DNA from: Zygnema cylindricum
Lineage: Eukaryota > Streptophyta > Zygnematophyceae > Zygnematales > Zygnemataceae
DNA: 64,000 nucleotides
NCBI GenBank assembly: GCA_037447655.1
Contig: JBBHKE010002127.1
Coordinates: 1-64,000, forward strand
Reading direction: 5' to 3'
The notes beneath the pieces were generated by a model. It did not search any database and was not told the origin of the DNA. It was given only the letters and a program-made list of their open reading frames with translations. Positions 33,831 to 45,049 of the stretch are shown here, in pieces. Positions within the stretch are counted from its first letter, which is position 1. Each line of letters opens with the position of its first letter. Both the position numbers and the translations under genes were made by a program.

Positions 33831-35445
33831 TCATGCATCCCTTGCTTGCGCTTATTCAGCTGACACCTCTGCCTCTCTCATCTCCACTCCCCTCTCTCTC
33901 AAATTCGCTGTCAAACGCCCTGACTCTCACCTTTGGAAAAGTGCAGTTGACGCAGAGTATTCCGCCCTCATATCCAAGAACACTTGGAATCTTGTTCCTC
34001 TTCCTTTAGGTCGCAAAGCCATCGGTTCAAAGTGAGTTTTTCGCGTTAAACAAAAAGTAGACGGATCCGTCGACAAATACAAAGCCAGATTGGTAGCCAA
34101 GGGAATCTCACAAATTGAAGGTATAGATTTCACTGAAACTTATGCTCCAGTTGCTCGTCTCACGTTGATTCGCGCTCTCCTTGCATTAGCTGCTGAACAT
34201 GATTTCCATATTCATCAAATGGACGTAAAAAATGCCTTATTGAACGGTGTCCTCTCAGAAAATATTTATATGCAGCAATCTGAAGGTTATGTGTTCACTG
34301 GCTCTGAACACTTAGTCTGTCACCTCATGAAAACAATATACGGTTTGAAACAATCTCCTCGTGTTTGGAACCACACTATCGATGCCACCATGAAGAAATA
34401 AGGCTTCACTCGTATTGACGCTGACTTTAGCATCTATTCTCGTGGCTCCGGTGCTTCTTTAATTATCGTTGCTATTTTTGTTGATGACCTCATCCTTGTT
34501 GGTCCGTCTCTTTCTGAAATTTCCAGCGTTAAACTCCTTCTTCAACGTCATTTTGACATGAGTGACCTCGGTGAACTCACATACTACCTTGGAATCCAAG
34601 TCCTCCGTAATCGCTCCACTAAGACTCTTTGCCTCTCCCAGGAAACCTTTGTCTCTGATCTCCTTGACCGTTTTGGTATGGCCGATTGCTCTTCTATCTC
34701 CACCCCTTTGGATGCCAATTCTCCTCTTGTCCCCTCCACTGACACCCTCCTCTCCCCTCCGCTCCATGCCACTTACCGCTCTATGGTGGGCGCTCTTATG
34801 TATGCCATGCAAGCCACTCGGCCAGATATTGCTACAGCGGTTACAAAACTTAGTCAATTTCTTCAGAGGCCTTCTCCAGATCATCTTGCGGCTGCTAAAC
34901 GAGTCTTTAGGTATCTGCAAGGCACTAAATCCTTCTGCCTCACTTACTCCTCCTCTGGTTCTACTGCCCTCATCGGCTTTGTTGACTCCGATTGGGCGCA
35001 AGATGAGCTTTCCCGCCGTTCTACTACTGGCTCGTGTTTTTTCTTGGGGAATGGGCTTATCTCTTGGTCTTGCAGGAAACAACCTACTACAGCTTGCTCC
35101 AGTACTGAGGCCGAATACATGGCTGCCTGCCATGCCGCTAAGGAAGCTGTTTGGCTTCGAACCCTTCTCACCAATCTTGGTTTTCCTCCACCCGGACCCA
35201 CTCCCATCTACTCCGACTCTCAAGGTGCCCTTGCTTTGATCAAAAATCCAGTTCACCACAAGCGCACCAAGCACATCGACATCCAATATCACTATTCTCG
35301 GGAGCGTGTCGAGGATGGAACCCTTCAATTTCTCTATGTGAAATCTGCGGATCAAGTTGCTGACTTTCTCACCAAAGCTCTTCATCGCCCCCATTTTGAG
35401 CAGCATCGTTTCTCCTCCGGCCTTCGTCCTCCACCTTCCTCCTAA
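33830..35445 (+). CDS. Copia-2 copy 2 reverse transcriptase and RNase H
   Basis: RT begins near 33960 (NTWNLVPLPLGRKAIGSK). Stops at 34035-34037 and 34399-34401 break the N-terminal half, which holds YAPVARLTLIRALLALAAEH, MDVKNALLNGVLSENIYMQQ and FVDDLILVG. From ATG 34558 a 295-codon frame is intact to 35445: RT thumb (LGIQVLRN, STPLDAN, YRSMVGALMYAMQATRPDIA) and RNase H with Asp (GFVDSDWA), Glu (SSTEAEYMAAC) and Asp (YSDSQGALAL), then HHKRTKHIDIQYHY and the end RPPPSS. This is the best preserved retrotransposon coding block in the window. Confidence 0.85.
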
Positions 35446-35495
35446 TTCTTCCAATTACCCTTTATTTTTCATCTAAATTACTCCTTTGTAGTTTT

Positions 35496-35509
35496 AGATT
35501 GAGGGGGGG
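35496..35509 (+). other. Copia-2 polypurine tract
   Basis: GATTGAGGGGGGG sits directly before LTR start TGTTAAGGG, the expected plus-strand primer. Confidence 0.8.
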
Positions 35510-35990
35510 TGTTAAGGGTAATTTCCGGTCAGTTTCCGTACGTCAACCTTAGTCTCATTTCGTCTTAGGTCAACCGAGACCGTACTCCACTTATTCAAGT
35601 ACGGTCTCGTCCACTTAGTCTTTTGTCCTACGAGAACAAAGACCGTACTCCACTTATTCGAGTGCGGTCTCGTCCACTTTAGTCTCATTTGTCCTATGTG
35701 AACAAAACCGTACTCCACTTATTCAAGTGCGGTCTTATAATTGTACTTTTGGTCTTATTCTTTCCTTTTCTTTTCGTCGGTCAACTTTGTCTAATAGATT
35801 TGGTCTTTATGTAGCCGCCCAAATCTACTTTGTGTAGCGTAGTTCAATACTATCCACAGTAATTAGCATTTTGCAACTTTGTATAAAAGGATCTTGTTTC
35901 ATAATGAAATTATCAATCTCGATCACACAATTCCAAATGTTTTGACTCTCACTATCTTTTATTATGGCGTCCAATAATCCTACTCCTATA
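35510..35990 (+). repeat. Copia-2 3' LTR
   Basis: 481 bp. Three tandem units of about 63 bp (35570-35740) each contain GACCGTACTCCACTTATTC and AAGTGCGGTC, able to fold as a hairpin. TATA box TATAAAAG at 35882-35889. It ends CTCCTATA like the 5' LTR of copy 1. Confidence 0.85.
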
Positions 35991-36402
35991 ACCACGAAAG
36001 TAACTTGTAAAATTTATTTAAGCAAAAAACAGAAGGTTCTCTCTTTTTGTAAAACAAAAGGTTTTCAATCTACGCATGGTATCTAGTGATGGTATTGAGG
36101 AAATGGCTTTTTTTGTTAGATTCATAAAGAAGAATTGCCTTCAATTATATGATCCAACAGCCTCTGAAAATGTTATCAAAATTGGCTTCAATTTCAAAGC
36201 TTGTCCATAAATATAAAAAATTTTTAATTTTTTTGTCTTGGACGAAATGGGTTGTTAACTACGAAAGTTGTTTGTACTTATGCAATTCTACTTGTACCTT
36301 AAAGTTGTCGTGCCTCGAATTAGAAAGTACACCGATTTTATAATAGTTTTGACACTTATATGTTATCTTGTCTTGAAAAAGATGTGGCACATATATATTT
36401 TT
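35991..36402 (+). other. Spacer with a 43-codon open frame of unknown origin
   Basis: From ATG 36076 to a stop at 36205-36207 the frame reads MVSSDGIEEMAFFVRFIKKN, then CLQLYDPTASENVIKIGFNF. It has ordinary composition and could be a captured exon. Not recognised; the rest is AT-rich. Confidence 0.2.
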
Positions 36403-37394
36403 TGCAATTTTGTGTCTTCCATTGGACTACATAATTCAAGAAGCCTCTATATAGTTTTTAGCTAACCTACTTTAAGCCAAAATCACTGTTGCCCAACAAG
36501 GCAAATTAACAGTCTGACTACACCCTTGTGCAGCTTGGACTCCGTTGAGTCTGGAGCAAAAATAATCATTGAAAACGGCAAACCAACCGATAAGTTATGA
36601 GCCGACAAAAATGCCAATTTTATACAAAGCTCTCTAAGAGAGAGGTGTCTATCTACCAAATTTCCTAAGTCCTAAACTCCTCACACAACCCCTATCTACT
36701 GAAGTAAGAACAATCACACAACTGTAAAGTACAAAAAGGTATTACGGCCGATGTACTTTCTGTACGGCTTGTGTACGATAAGGCCACTGAGTGGACGCGT
36801 GTCACCATTCCACTCGTGCGTATGCTCCCCAGAATTCGTGCAACCAAATGTTATCCCTCCACGTCGCGCCAGGTCATGCCACGTCCATAAACGCCAAAAG
36901 TGACCATTCCACGATCTCGGCAGTGATAGACGTTGTAGGATTAAATCCGACATTAAATGTCGTACGTCGAAACAAATGTCCGATTCATTTGTTTCGTGCG
37001 AAATGGCGTCCGCACTGAAACTTTGACTAGTTTTATGTTCCTTTGTTTATATTTCAGTTCATCGGTTTCAAGATCATGTACATGTTTAAATATATATCAC
37101 ACCCCATGTAATCAAACGGACTTCTACGACAGACTGAATAGAGCTAACGGCTACGCCGTACTCTATCGGTCGGAGGTTCGAGTCCTGTCGGACTCAACCT
37201 TTTGTTGAGAGTGACATAAGTCACTCTTTTGTCCTGCCTGTTGAACTAAGGCAGCCATGGCTCAACTACCCTCTTATCCTTCAGTGACTACAACAAGTAT
37301 GGTGGCTAGAGAGAGGAGGTGGAGGCAAGCTGTTCGCCATTTTCTTTTCATATTTAGATCTATAAAATACCCTATAAATCTAGTAATTTCAACA
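36403..37394 (-). repeat. M2 3' LTR
   Basis: 992 bp, LTR start TGTTGAAATTACTAG after the purine tract AAAATAAAGGGAG. It closely resembles the M1 LTR. Plus strand: TAGAGCTAACGG (37139-37150) and a perfect B box GGTTCGAGTCC (37175-37185). Its G-box is mutated (CACGTC near 36860). Confidence 0.8.
37127..37192 (+). promoter_or_regulatory. tRNA-like segment with perfect B box
   Basis: CGACAG at the left can pair with CTGTCG at the right like an acceptor stem. Between them are the A-box-like TAGAGCTAACGG and the B box GGTTCGAGTCC. The A-to-B gap is 24 bases, shorter than in normal tRNA genes, so it is not called as a tRNA. Confidence 0.45.
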
Positions 37395-40300
37395 CTCCCT
37401 TTATTTTCTAGTCTAACTTTAACTTCAGTTTTAATCCACACTTTTCTCTGCAATATTTTAACTTGGGAGAAGGCACTAGTTTTGTCGTCATATCAGCCAC
37501 CATTTCCTCATCTGATCTATATACAAGATACACAATCATATTCTCAACTTTTTCTCTCACAAAACTCAATCTTATGTCCATATGCTTAGCCTTAAAATGA
37601 TGTTTTGGATTAGCTGCAATTGCAATGGCAGCTTGATTGTCACAAAACACTTCATGCACTCCCTCCTTCATATACCCCAGTTCTTACAACAAAGACTTAA
37701 CCCACATCAACTCTTTCACAGCAGAACAAGAGGCCATTTACTCAACCTCCATAATAGACTGAGCAACCACCTTTTGTTGCTTACTGCTCCAACAGCAAGC
37801 ACCTTCCCCTACATACAACACATACTCATAAGTGCATCTTCTCATAGGTGTATCCCCATAACTGGCATCACTCTAAGTAGTGATGCCAGTGTGCTCCCCT
37901 CCCAAATGCAACTATAACTCTCTGGTTCCCACCAGATATCTCATGACTCTGTTGGCTGCCTCCCAGTCTCTCTTCCTAGGATCATTAAGACTCCTACTGA
38001 GTACTCCAACTGTTGTCGCTATGTCTGGCCTGGTACAGTTTATAAAATAGGTCAAACTTCCTACGACCTGTCTATAAGGGATAGACTTTAAAAACTCTCT
38101 CTCCTGTGGACTCATCTGATTATCTAAGATCATCACTCCTCTTTCTACACTCCTATCACTTATTTTTTTCAAGTCCATGGGAGTGGTACAACTCTTAGCC
38201 TTTTCCATCTGGAATTTCTCAAGCATATTACCTATTGTTTCTTTCGGAGTAAGTGTGATAATCTTCTTCCCCCTATCTCTCTCTATTTGGATCCCCAAAA
38301 TATATCTTGCCTCACCTAAAACTTTCATACCAAATCTGCTTCTAAGATCTTTCTTAAGCCTATTAATCTTTTCCAAAGACTTACTGAGCACAAAAAGATC
38401 ATCCACATAAACTGCAATAAAAATGACACCATTCTCATCTTCAAAGATATAGATAGAATGGTCATAACTGATCCAGATATATCCCAGACTGTTGAAAAAC
38501 TCATCTAGTTTCTTATTCCATTGTCGGGGAGCCTGCTTCAATCCATGTAAGGAATTTATAAGCCTGCACACTTTGTTCTCTTCTCGTTCCTCCTCGAACC
38601 CCTCGGGTTGCCTTATGAAAATTTCTTTCTCTAACTCACCACTAAAAAAAGCAGTTTTAATGTCCATCTGGTTTTTTCCATGTCTTCCGCTGTTGCCAGA
38701 CTGAGGAGAATCCTTAATGATAGGAACTGAACAACTGGAGCAAAAGTCTTCTCATAGTCAATCCCCTCCTATTGGGTAAACCCATTTACTACCAATCGAG
38801 CCTTATATCTTTCAATGGTATTATCTGGGTTCAATTTTAGTTTAAACACCCATTTACACCCAATCCGTTTTTATGTCTGTAAGAGAATCCGCTAATTCCT
38901 AAGTATTTGCATCCATGATAGAGGCCATCTCATCATTTATTGCTCTAATCCATCCGTCTTTCTCCGGACTGTTCGCTGCCTCCAAATATGAATGAGGCTC
39001 ACCTGGGTGAGATAGCCTAGTTACCTTAAGAGCGGCTTGTTTTTCCTGAATTCATTTGCTGCTCCTTCTCCCCACTTCAAACTCTGAAGCTGGGATGGTG
39101 TGAAGTCTTTGATTTCTCCTTACTGTCTCATCGGCTCCCCTATCCATGGAAGTCGGTTCTAGTTCCTCTTGTTCTGTCTCCTCCTAGTCCATAGGAATGT
39201 GTGAGGTTTCCGGTGGATCTTTTGTGTCTTGGATCTCCCGTGAATCTGCAATTTTTTTTTCACTCATGTCCATTTCGGGAAGGACGGAGTCCTCCTCACC
39301 TTTAGACTCAAATCTGATTCTTATCTTCTTGGTATAATTAAAGGAGTCAAATGACTTCCCTAAATCCATGACAACTAGGTGTTTGACCTGAATGATATAT
39401 CTCTTTGCTAAGTCATAGACCCTATATCCATTGACATCCTCATCATATCCTTTAAAGTATCCAGGTTTTCCTTTAGCATCTAGTTTCCAGTTTTTCCTAT
39501 CCGTGTCAAGACTGTAAACTTGGCTACGAATACTTTAAGGTGAGAGATATTTGGTTTCCTTTCCACTCATCTCTCATAAGGTGTCATTCCCTTGACAGCT
39601 GAGGTAAGTACTTTATTCTTAATGTAGTTGGCACAGTTCATGGCCTCTGCCCAAAATCTCTTTCCTATTTTCTTGCCGGCTAACATACTGCATGCACTAA
39701 CTCCTACTGTTTGGTTCAACCTCTCAGCTACCCCATTTTGTTCCATGTTTTATGGTACGATTTTTTGGGGCTGAACTCCCTCATCTCACAAGTATTCCTC
39801 AAACTGGTTAGAGGTATATTCCCCCCCATTATCACTCCTTATTCTCTTAATAGGGGTTCCATGCAACTTCTTACTCACGGCTTTAAATTCTTTGAAGTAA
39901 GTTGATGTTTCAGACTTTGTTTTTAGGAAGTAGACTCTAGAGTATCTAGACCAGTCATCTGTTATTGTCAACATTAACCTCTTTCCTCCAACCAAAGGTA
40001 CTTTTGCAAGTCCTTGAATATCTGTGTGGGACAGATCTAGTACTTTTTCACCACTATATGTGGCGGCTTTGGGAAAGGGAAGTGTGTGAGCCTTACCTTG
40101 AGCACAGCCACTACAATCATCCATCATTTCATTAACCCCAAACAGAATGCCTTCTACTACCCTAAGCTTTTTCATTTCCCTCAACCTATCAAAATGCATA
40201 TGCCCCAACCGCTTATGCCAAATCATCAACTTGGGAACACCAACATAGTAAGCATTATTTTTTTTATTACTCAGGTCAAGCATAAACATTCTTTGGCTAC

Positions 40301-40550
40301 CCTTATCTGCCGTGAAGTATACTTCATCCCCATTCTGAGCTGTAAATACTCCCTTTGCTGGTGAAGGTATCAAACTCTTTGTCATCTAACACAGACGTAG
40401 AGACAAGATTTTTACTCAGCTGAGGAATGTAGAGTACATTTGAGAATGTAAGTATAGAAGTCTTAACCTCCACTAAGACTTTCAAGTCAACTAATCCCAC
40501 TAGATCTTTAGTAACCACTCTCCCATCCCCATACTATATCGCTAGAGTAG
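37395..40550 (-). pseudogene. M2 pol (integrase, RT, RNase H)
   Basis: From the 5' side: GAG-pre-integrase and integrase core (40385-39786: HKRLGHMHFDRLREMKKLRV, LSHTDIQGLAKVPLVGGKRL, IKRIRSDNGGEYTSNQFEEY) and linker (39369-39184). RT is open for 251 codons (38667-37912: MDIKTAFFSGELEKEIFIRQ, VYVDDLFVLSKS, PYRQVVGSLTYFINCTRPDI). RNase H follows, with a stop before VFCDNQAAIAIAANPKHHFK (37671-37408). The C-terminus is GLKLKLKLD. Stops separate the domains. Confidence 0.85.
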
Positions 40551-41160
40551 GGAACTTTCTTAGCTTAATGAAGAGTTATTTATCACGACACATATACACG
40601 GATGCACCTGAGTCGATAATCCATCCTGTGGAGCTTCCCGAATTGCTCCAAGGGCACACTTTTGTCTCCGAGGGATCTCCTTCTCCTCAAGACTCTCGTC
40701 AAGAAAATGCTCCCCATCCTCTTTTGAGGACTCATCCTCGGTTTCTCTGGTCACTTTTGTAACCACAAGTGCCTTTTTCTTCCCTTCGGAAGATCCCCCT
40801 CCACGGTTCTTTTGGAGCCTCAGCTCTGACAGCTTGACAAATTCGGCGATGAAGTGTCCCGGCTTTTTGAAAAAATGACAAAGACCCTTTGGGGGCCTCG
40901 GTCCCCTAAAATGATCTCTTCTCCCTTTGTAAGGTTTCCTCGGGTTGTTCCCCCATCGGTCCCCTCCTGCTGCTAGAGCTTGAATGCTCTTCCCTCCTCT
41001 CCTAATCTCCATTGTGTTTTCCGGCACAAGTATCATCCTGACCACTGTAATCTAGTTCCATGAATTATCAGACATTTCCTGTACTCGGTACACTATGTTC
41101 TCGAATTCATCTGGTAACTTCATGATGAGGGTGTTAACTTTCATTTTCATTGTACCTGTC
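40551..41160 (-). pseudogene. M2 gag C-terminus with zinc knuckle
   Basis: The frame 41045-40560 reads PENTMEIRRGGKSIQALAAG, then a knuckle GLCHFFKKPGHFIAEF in which the second and fourth ligands (Cys) are Phe, so zinc binding is lost. An acidic tail and PRRQKCALGAIREAPQ follow. The rest of gag continues at 45915 on the far side of P3. Confidence 0.8.
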
Positions 41161-42220
41161 TGTACAAATCAATGGTTATTTCATTATTTTCAAGGTCTAA
41201 ATTGGAATATAGAAAGAAGTCGAGGAAGTCTGCCTCTAACTTCTCTCTCAAACACCCACACTTGTTGCAGTCATTGAGAAGTTGGAAGCTAGAGCCATGG
41301 CTACCTAGGCTATCCAGAGGTTTACGAGAAATAGATAATTCTATTTACAGATAGGAAGGTTTATCTACTAAAAGGTATATGTCGGTGACATGATTTGACT
41401 CTTGACACCTGGTGACCGTCAAAGCACCGGTAACCGGTAGCCTTAGCCGTTAAGTGTAGAAGTTCCGATACATACTATTAGGTTTGATTTGTATTCATAT
41501 GTTACGACGTTGGAAAATTCATTTAACGACAGATGTTTACGGTTACATAGAACCCGTTATGTAAACGTACGGATTACGGTATGTACAAGAAGCAAGTATC
41601 GCACATTTTGTTTCTTTTACGAAACAAATACTGCGCATGTATTTATGATGGCTCCGATTGAAATTTGCATTTAATCGGACGACCGGGAAGAAATCCGAGA
41701 TCGCGGAAGAGATTCTCAGCGGTTTATGGTCATCGCCACATCGGATGACACGTGGCGAAATTGCGTTGGATCGCGGTATCTCCGAGGATTAAGGGACCGA
41801 ATCCGGATATGACATGTGTCGACATTAAGGCCATGTCGTACAATTTGCGTACATAAAGTACACCGGCGGCTGTACTTTTATGTACGACAGTTTAATACGA
41901 TTGGTGTCGTTCACCAGTAGATAGAGTTTGTGAGAGAGATAGGACTTAGAAAAATTGGTAGATAGGACCCTCTCTTCAAATAGCTTCTGTTTAAAAGGTC
42001 AACTTTGACCCTCCATAACTTACTGCTCAGGGGAGCAAATTCAGAGATTCTTTTTGCTATCGACTCAAGAGAGTCTTGCCTTCACAGGAGTGCACGTTGT
42101 CAGGGTTTTTGTCTGCCAGGGTGGCAGTTATTTTTGCTGAAATAAAAAGGGGTCAGGATTATCCTAGAGGCTTCTTGGAAGCTGTATACTCTGAGGACTT
42201 ATGGAGGTCTCAGAGTTTCA
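41161..42220 (+). repeat. P3 5' LTR
   Basis: 1060 bp ending ATGGAGGTCTCAGAGTTTCA, which holds the MEVSEF gag start. G-box at 41749-41754. Its tRNA-like block (about 41390-41440, antisense) is degenerate. No primer site follows: the Gypsy piece begins at the next base. Confidence 0.8.
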
Positions 42221-43450
42221 CTTATATCCTGCTTTCAAAACCGCTTCGAGATCGGAACTGATTCCTGAAAATAGAGATAAAATCCGAAGTACGGTGTCAG
42301 GGACCTTCAATGACACCACTTGTCGATTGAAGTCCTTGTTACCGCTCTTGGTTGGGAAAACATCTGACTGGGTGATCGAATCTGTTTTCGGTAATAATGA
42401 TAAGGTTGAGAATGCCTGATCTACTTGTTGACGGAGTTTTGTGATCTTCGATAATCTATTTGTGTATTCCCCTTCCCTCTGCTTGGAAATCGGGAATTGC
42501 TAGATGTCTCATGCGATATCTGTTGAACTGTCGAACAACTCCGCCGGAGAGGATGTGGAATACACTGGGTAACAACCAGACACAGGAACATTGGTCTTCC
42601 CCCGGTTCCATAAATCCAAAGGAACCACAACTTTGGTGCCTTCGAGATTCCCGAGTCGCGAACGGTACATTGCTCTTTCCAAACACTTAAACTCATATTC
42701 ATCCGGGTCCAAGTAGCCATACCCAACAGGATTTCGAACTGATTCCCTTCTACCTCTAAGAAAGGAAGTTCAATTTTCACCTTCTGTCCAGCATCATCGG
42801 AAAATTCAATGTTCATGGCTTTGATGATTCCATGGACCGGCTGACTGCCGTTGTTCACCCTGCTTAAGCAGATGTTACTGGGGCAGATTTGGGGTCTGAG
42901 TTCACCCGGCATTTTCTGCAATGCGGAAGTGGTGATAAGGTTTCGAAGATCTCCGGTGTCGACCACAGCGTCTTGGTACCCGCCGTACCCATTAAGTTTG
43001 AAGTTGCCCGTCCGGTTCAGAATGAGCGCTACAGACAAGGTTTTGTAGTCCCTATCCACCATAGGGATTTTAGGCTCTGCAGACAAATATACCTTTGTGG
43101 GTGGTGTTGGCCAGTTGACTTTGTCTTTGCCAGAATGAATTTCTTCTCCCAAGGCTTGAATGAGGATATCTTTGGGCAGATTATGGGAGGAAGCAAGAGT
43201 CTTAACATGAGTCAAGGCATAGGGCATAAGGTGCCGGACTAGCATGACAGCAGGCTTTGAGGAAGGGAATGGGATTCTCGGGGATGAAGCTCGCGAAACT
43301 GGCTCCCGATCCTTTTCGTTTCCCTCTTTGTAATCACTCTCAGAGCCAGAATCGGGCATTGGTGGAGTTTTGGGTGCCTCCTCGTCCGGACGTTCTGCCA
43401 TGAACCGCTCGAACCAATCTTGAGTGCTCTATTTGTCCTCTTCCAATGAA
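42221..43450 (-). pseudogene. Ty3/Gypsy gag-protease fragment inside P3
   Basis: The minus-strand frame 43401-42421 contains a retropepsin-like domain: GGYQDAVVDTGDLRNLITTS with the catalytic DTG (about residues 146-148) and FEILLGMAT before the frame breaks at about 42712. The next frame continues DPDEYEFKCLERAMYRSRLG. Upstream is an acidic, Pro/Ser-rich linker. The piece starts exactly at the end of the Copia LTR and replaces the Copia primer site and the front of gag. The first 200 bases (42221-42420) are unassigned. Confidence 0.6.
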
Positions 43451-44163
43451 GGACTTGCATGTCCTCATTTGCATGTAGAAAGGGCATCCGATCTTTGGAT
43501 GGCTCTCATAGAGATGTACCGAAGTGGTACGATTCAGCAATAACAGTTGGCTGATCAGAAAGCTAAGGAATATGTATACAAAGGGGGGAAAATGTTGGAT
43601 TTTTGCAATGAGCTTGCTACACTCTTCATGGAGCTAGAGAGTGCGGGAAAAGATTTTAGTGAAAAACAAAAGGTTAACTGTTTACTGATGAAGTTACCCG
43701 ATGAGTTCGAGAACATAGTCAACCTTGTGCAGGACTTGCCGGACTCAAGGTGGATATGGAACTCAGTGGTAGGGATGATTCTCGTTCGGGAGAATACGAT
43801 TGAGATCCGAAGGGGAGGAAAGAGTGGCCAAGCCTTGACAACTTCGACCGATTGGAGGAACAAGGATTCTTGGAAAACGGTTGGAAGCTATGGGGGAAGG
43901 GAGCAGAAAAATGAAGCCGACGAGTTCGGACCAAGGGCTCCCAAAGGTTTATGTCATTTTTGTAAGAAACCGGGGCACTATATGGCAGAGTGCACTAAGC
44001 TAACTGAGCTTCGGTTAAAGAAGGGGCAGACCGGTGGTACCTCGAGAGGAAAGAAGAAGGCCCTTGTGACACAGGTACATGAGGCGGAATCCGAGGACGA
44101 GGACGATGAGCTCTTTTTGGATGAGGAGTTGGAGGCAAAAAACGAAGTCGAAATTCCATGAAG
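43451..44163 (+). pseudogene. P3 gag C-terminal half
   Basis: Resumes Copia gag at the RASDLWMALIEMYRSGTIQQ region. The 204-codon frame (43547-44161) has GGKMLDFCNELATLFMELES, the knuckle CHFCKKPGHYMAEC and an acidic tail EDEDDELFLDEELEAKNE. The N-terminal third was lost to the Gypsy piece. Confidence 0.85.
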
Positions 44164-45036
44164 GCAGAAATGTGCTTACGATGGATTGAAAGATGAAGCA
44201 TGCTAGATTATAGATTCAGGTGCCTCCATGCACACGTGTAAGGATAGGCACCTGTTCACTAAGATAAGAAAGATTCCAATCGTAGAGATAAAGTACGGGG
44301 ATGGGAGGATAGTCACCAATACTCTTGTAGGATCGGTAGATCTGTAAGTGTTAGTAGAAGGAAAGACATCCATAGTAACATTCTCCGATGTACTGTTTAT
44401 TCCGGAGCTGAACAAAAACCTCATCTCTACATCTGTATAAGATGATAAGGGTTTTTTTACTAGCACTAGGGAAGGAGTCTTTACTGCTAGTTTTGAGGAG
44501 GATGTCTATTTCATTGCTCAGAAAGGTAGCCATGGGATGTTTAGGCTGATTTGAAGTAATAAAACGAATAAACTTTATTATGTTGGTGTTCATGATATTA
44601 TGATGTGGCATAAGTGGCTTGGGCATGTGAATCTAGATAAGTTAAGAGAAATGAAAAAGATGAGAGTGGTGGAAGGGATTCAGTTCAGTGAGTGTGATTA
44701 TATAAGTGATTGTAGTGGATGTGCTCAAGGTAAAGCACACAGATTACCCTTTCCTAAAACAGCCACCTATAAGGGAGAAAAAATTATAGATCTTGTACAC
44801 ATAGATATTTGGGGACTGGCTAAAGTGCCTTTACCGGGTGGGAAGAGATTTATGATGACTATCACTGATGATTGGTCTCGGTATTCCCGGGTGTATTTTT
44901 TGAAAACCAAGTGCGAACCTCAGGATTGTTTTAGAAAATATAAAGCATGGAGCAAAAAACTCCATGAAACTCCAATCAAGAGAATAAGGAGTGACAATGG
45001 TGGAGAGTATACTTCTAACCAGTTTGAGAATTTTTA
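44164..45036 (+). pseudogene. P3 protease and integrase N-terminal half
   Basis: IIDSGASMHTC (protease, 44209-44241) is preceded by an in-frame TAG (44203-44205). GAG-pre-integrase and integrase follow from 44600: MMWHKWLGHVNLDKLREMKK, DCSGCAQGKAHRLPF, VHIDIWGLAKVPLPGGKRFM and IKRIRSDNGGEYTSNQFENF, then a TAG at the deletion joint. Confidence 0.85.
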
Positions 45037-45049
45037 GGGTTTTTTAGGG

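Larger units (their letters stand above)
32422..35990 (+). mobile_element. Copia-2 copy 2, 5'-truncated
   Basis: Starts in the protease/integrase region exactly at the end of the M1 LTR and runs through integrase, RT, RNase H, polypurine tract and 3' LTR. Integrase is heavily frameshifted, while RT/RNase H is largely open. Confidence 0.85.

Noticed and set aside
34459-35454. 331-codon minus-strand open frame
   Set aside because: It is antisense to the intact Copia-2 RT/RNase H, whose catalytic motifs lie on the plus strand.
37127-37192. A functional tRNA gene
   Set aside because: The A and B boxes are present, but the spacing is too short, the stems are incomplete and the segment lies inside an LTR. 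It is called only tRNA-like.
42201-42419. Plus-strand 72-codon frame after the P3 LTR as a new gene
   Set aside because: The first codons are the LTR-encoded gag start and the rest is unassigned DNA next to the Gypsy fragment; no domain is recognisable.
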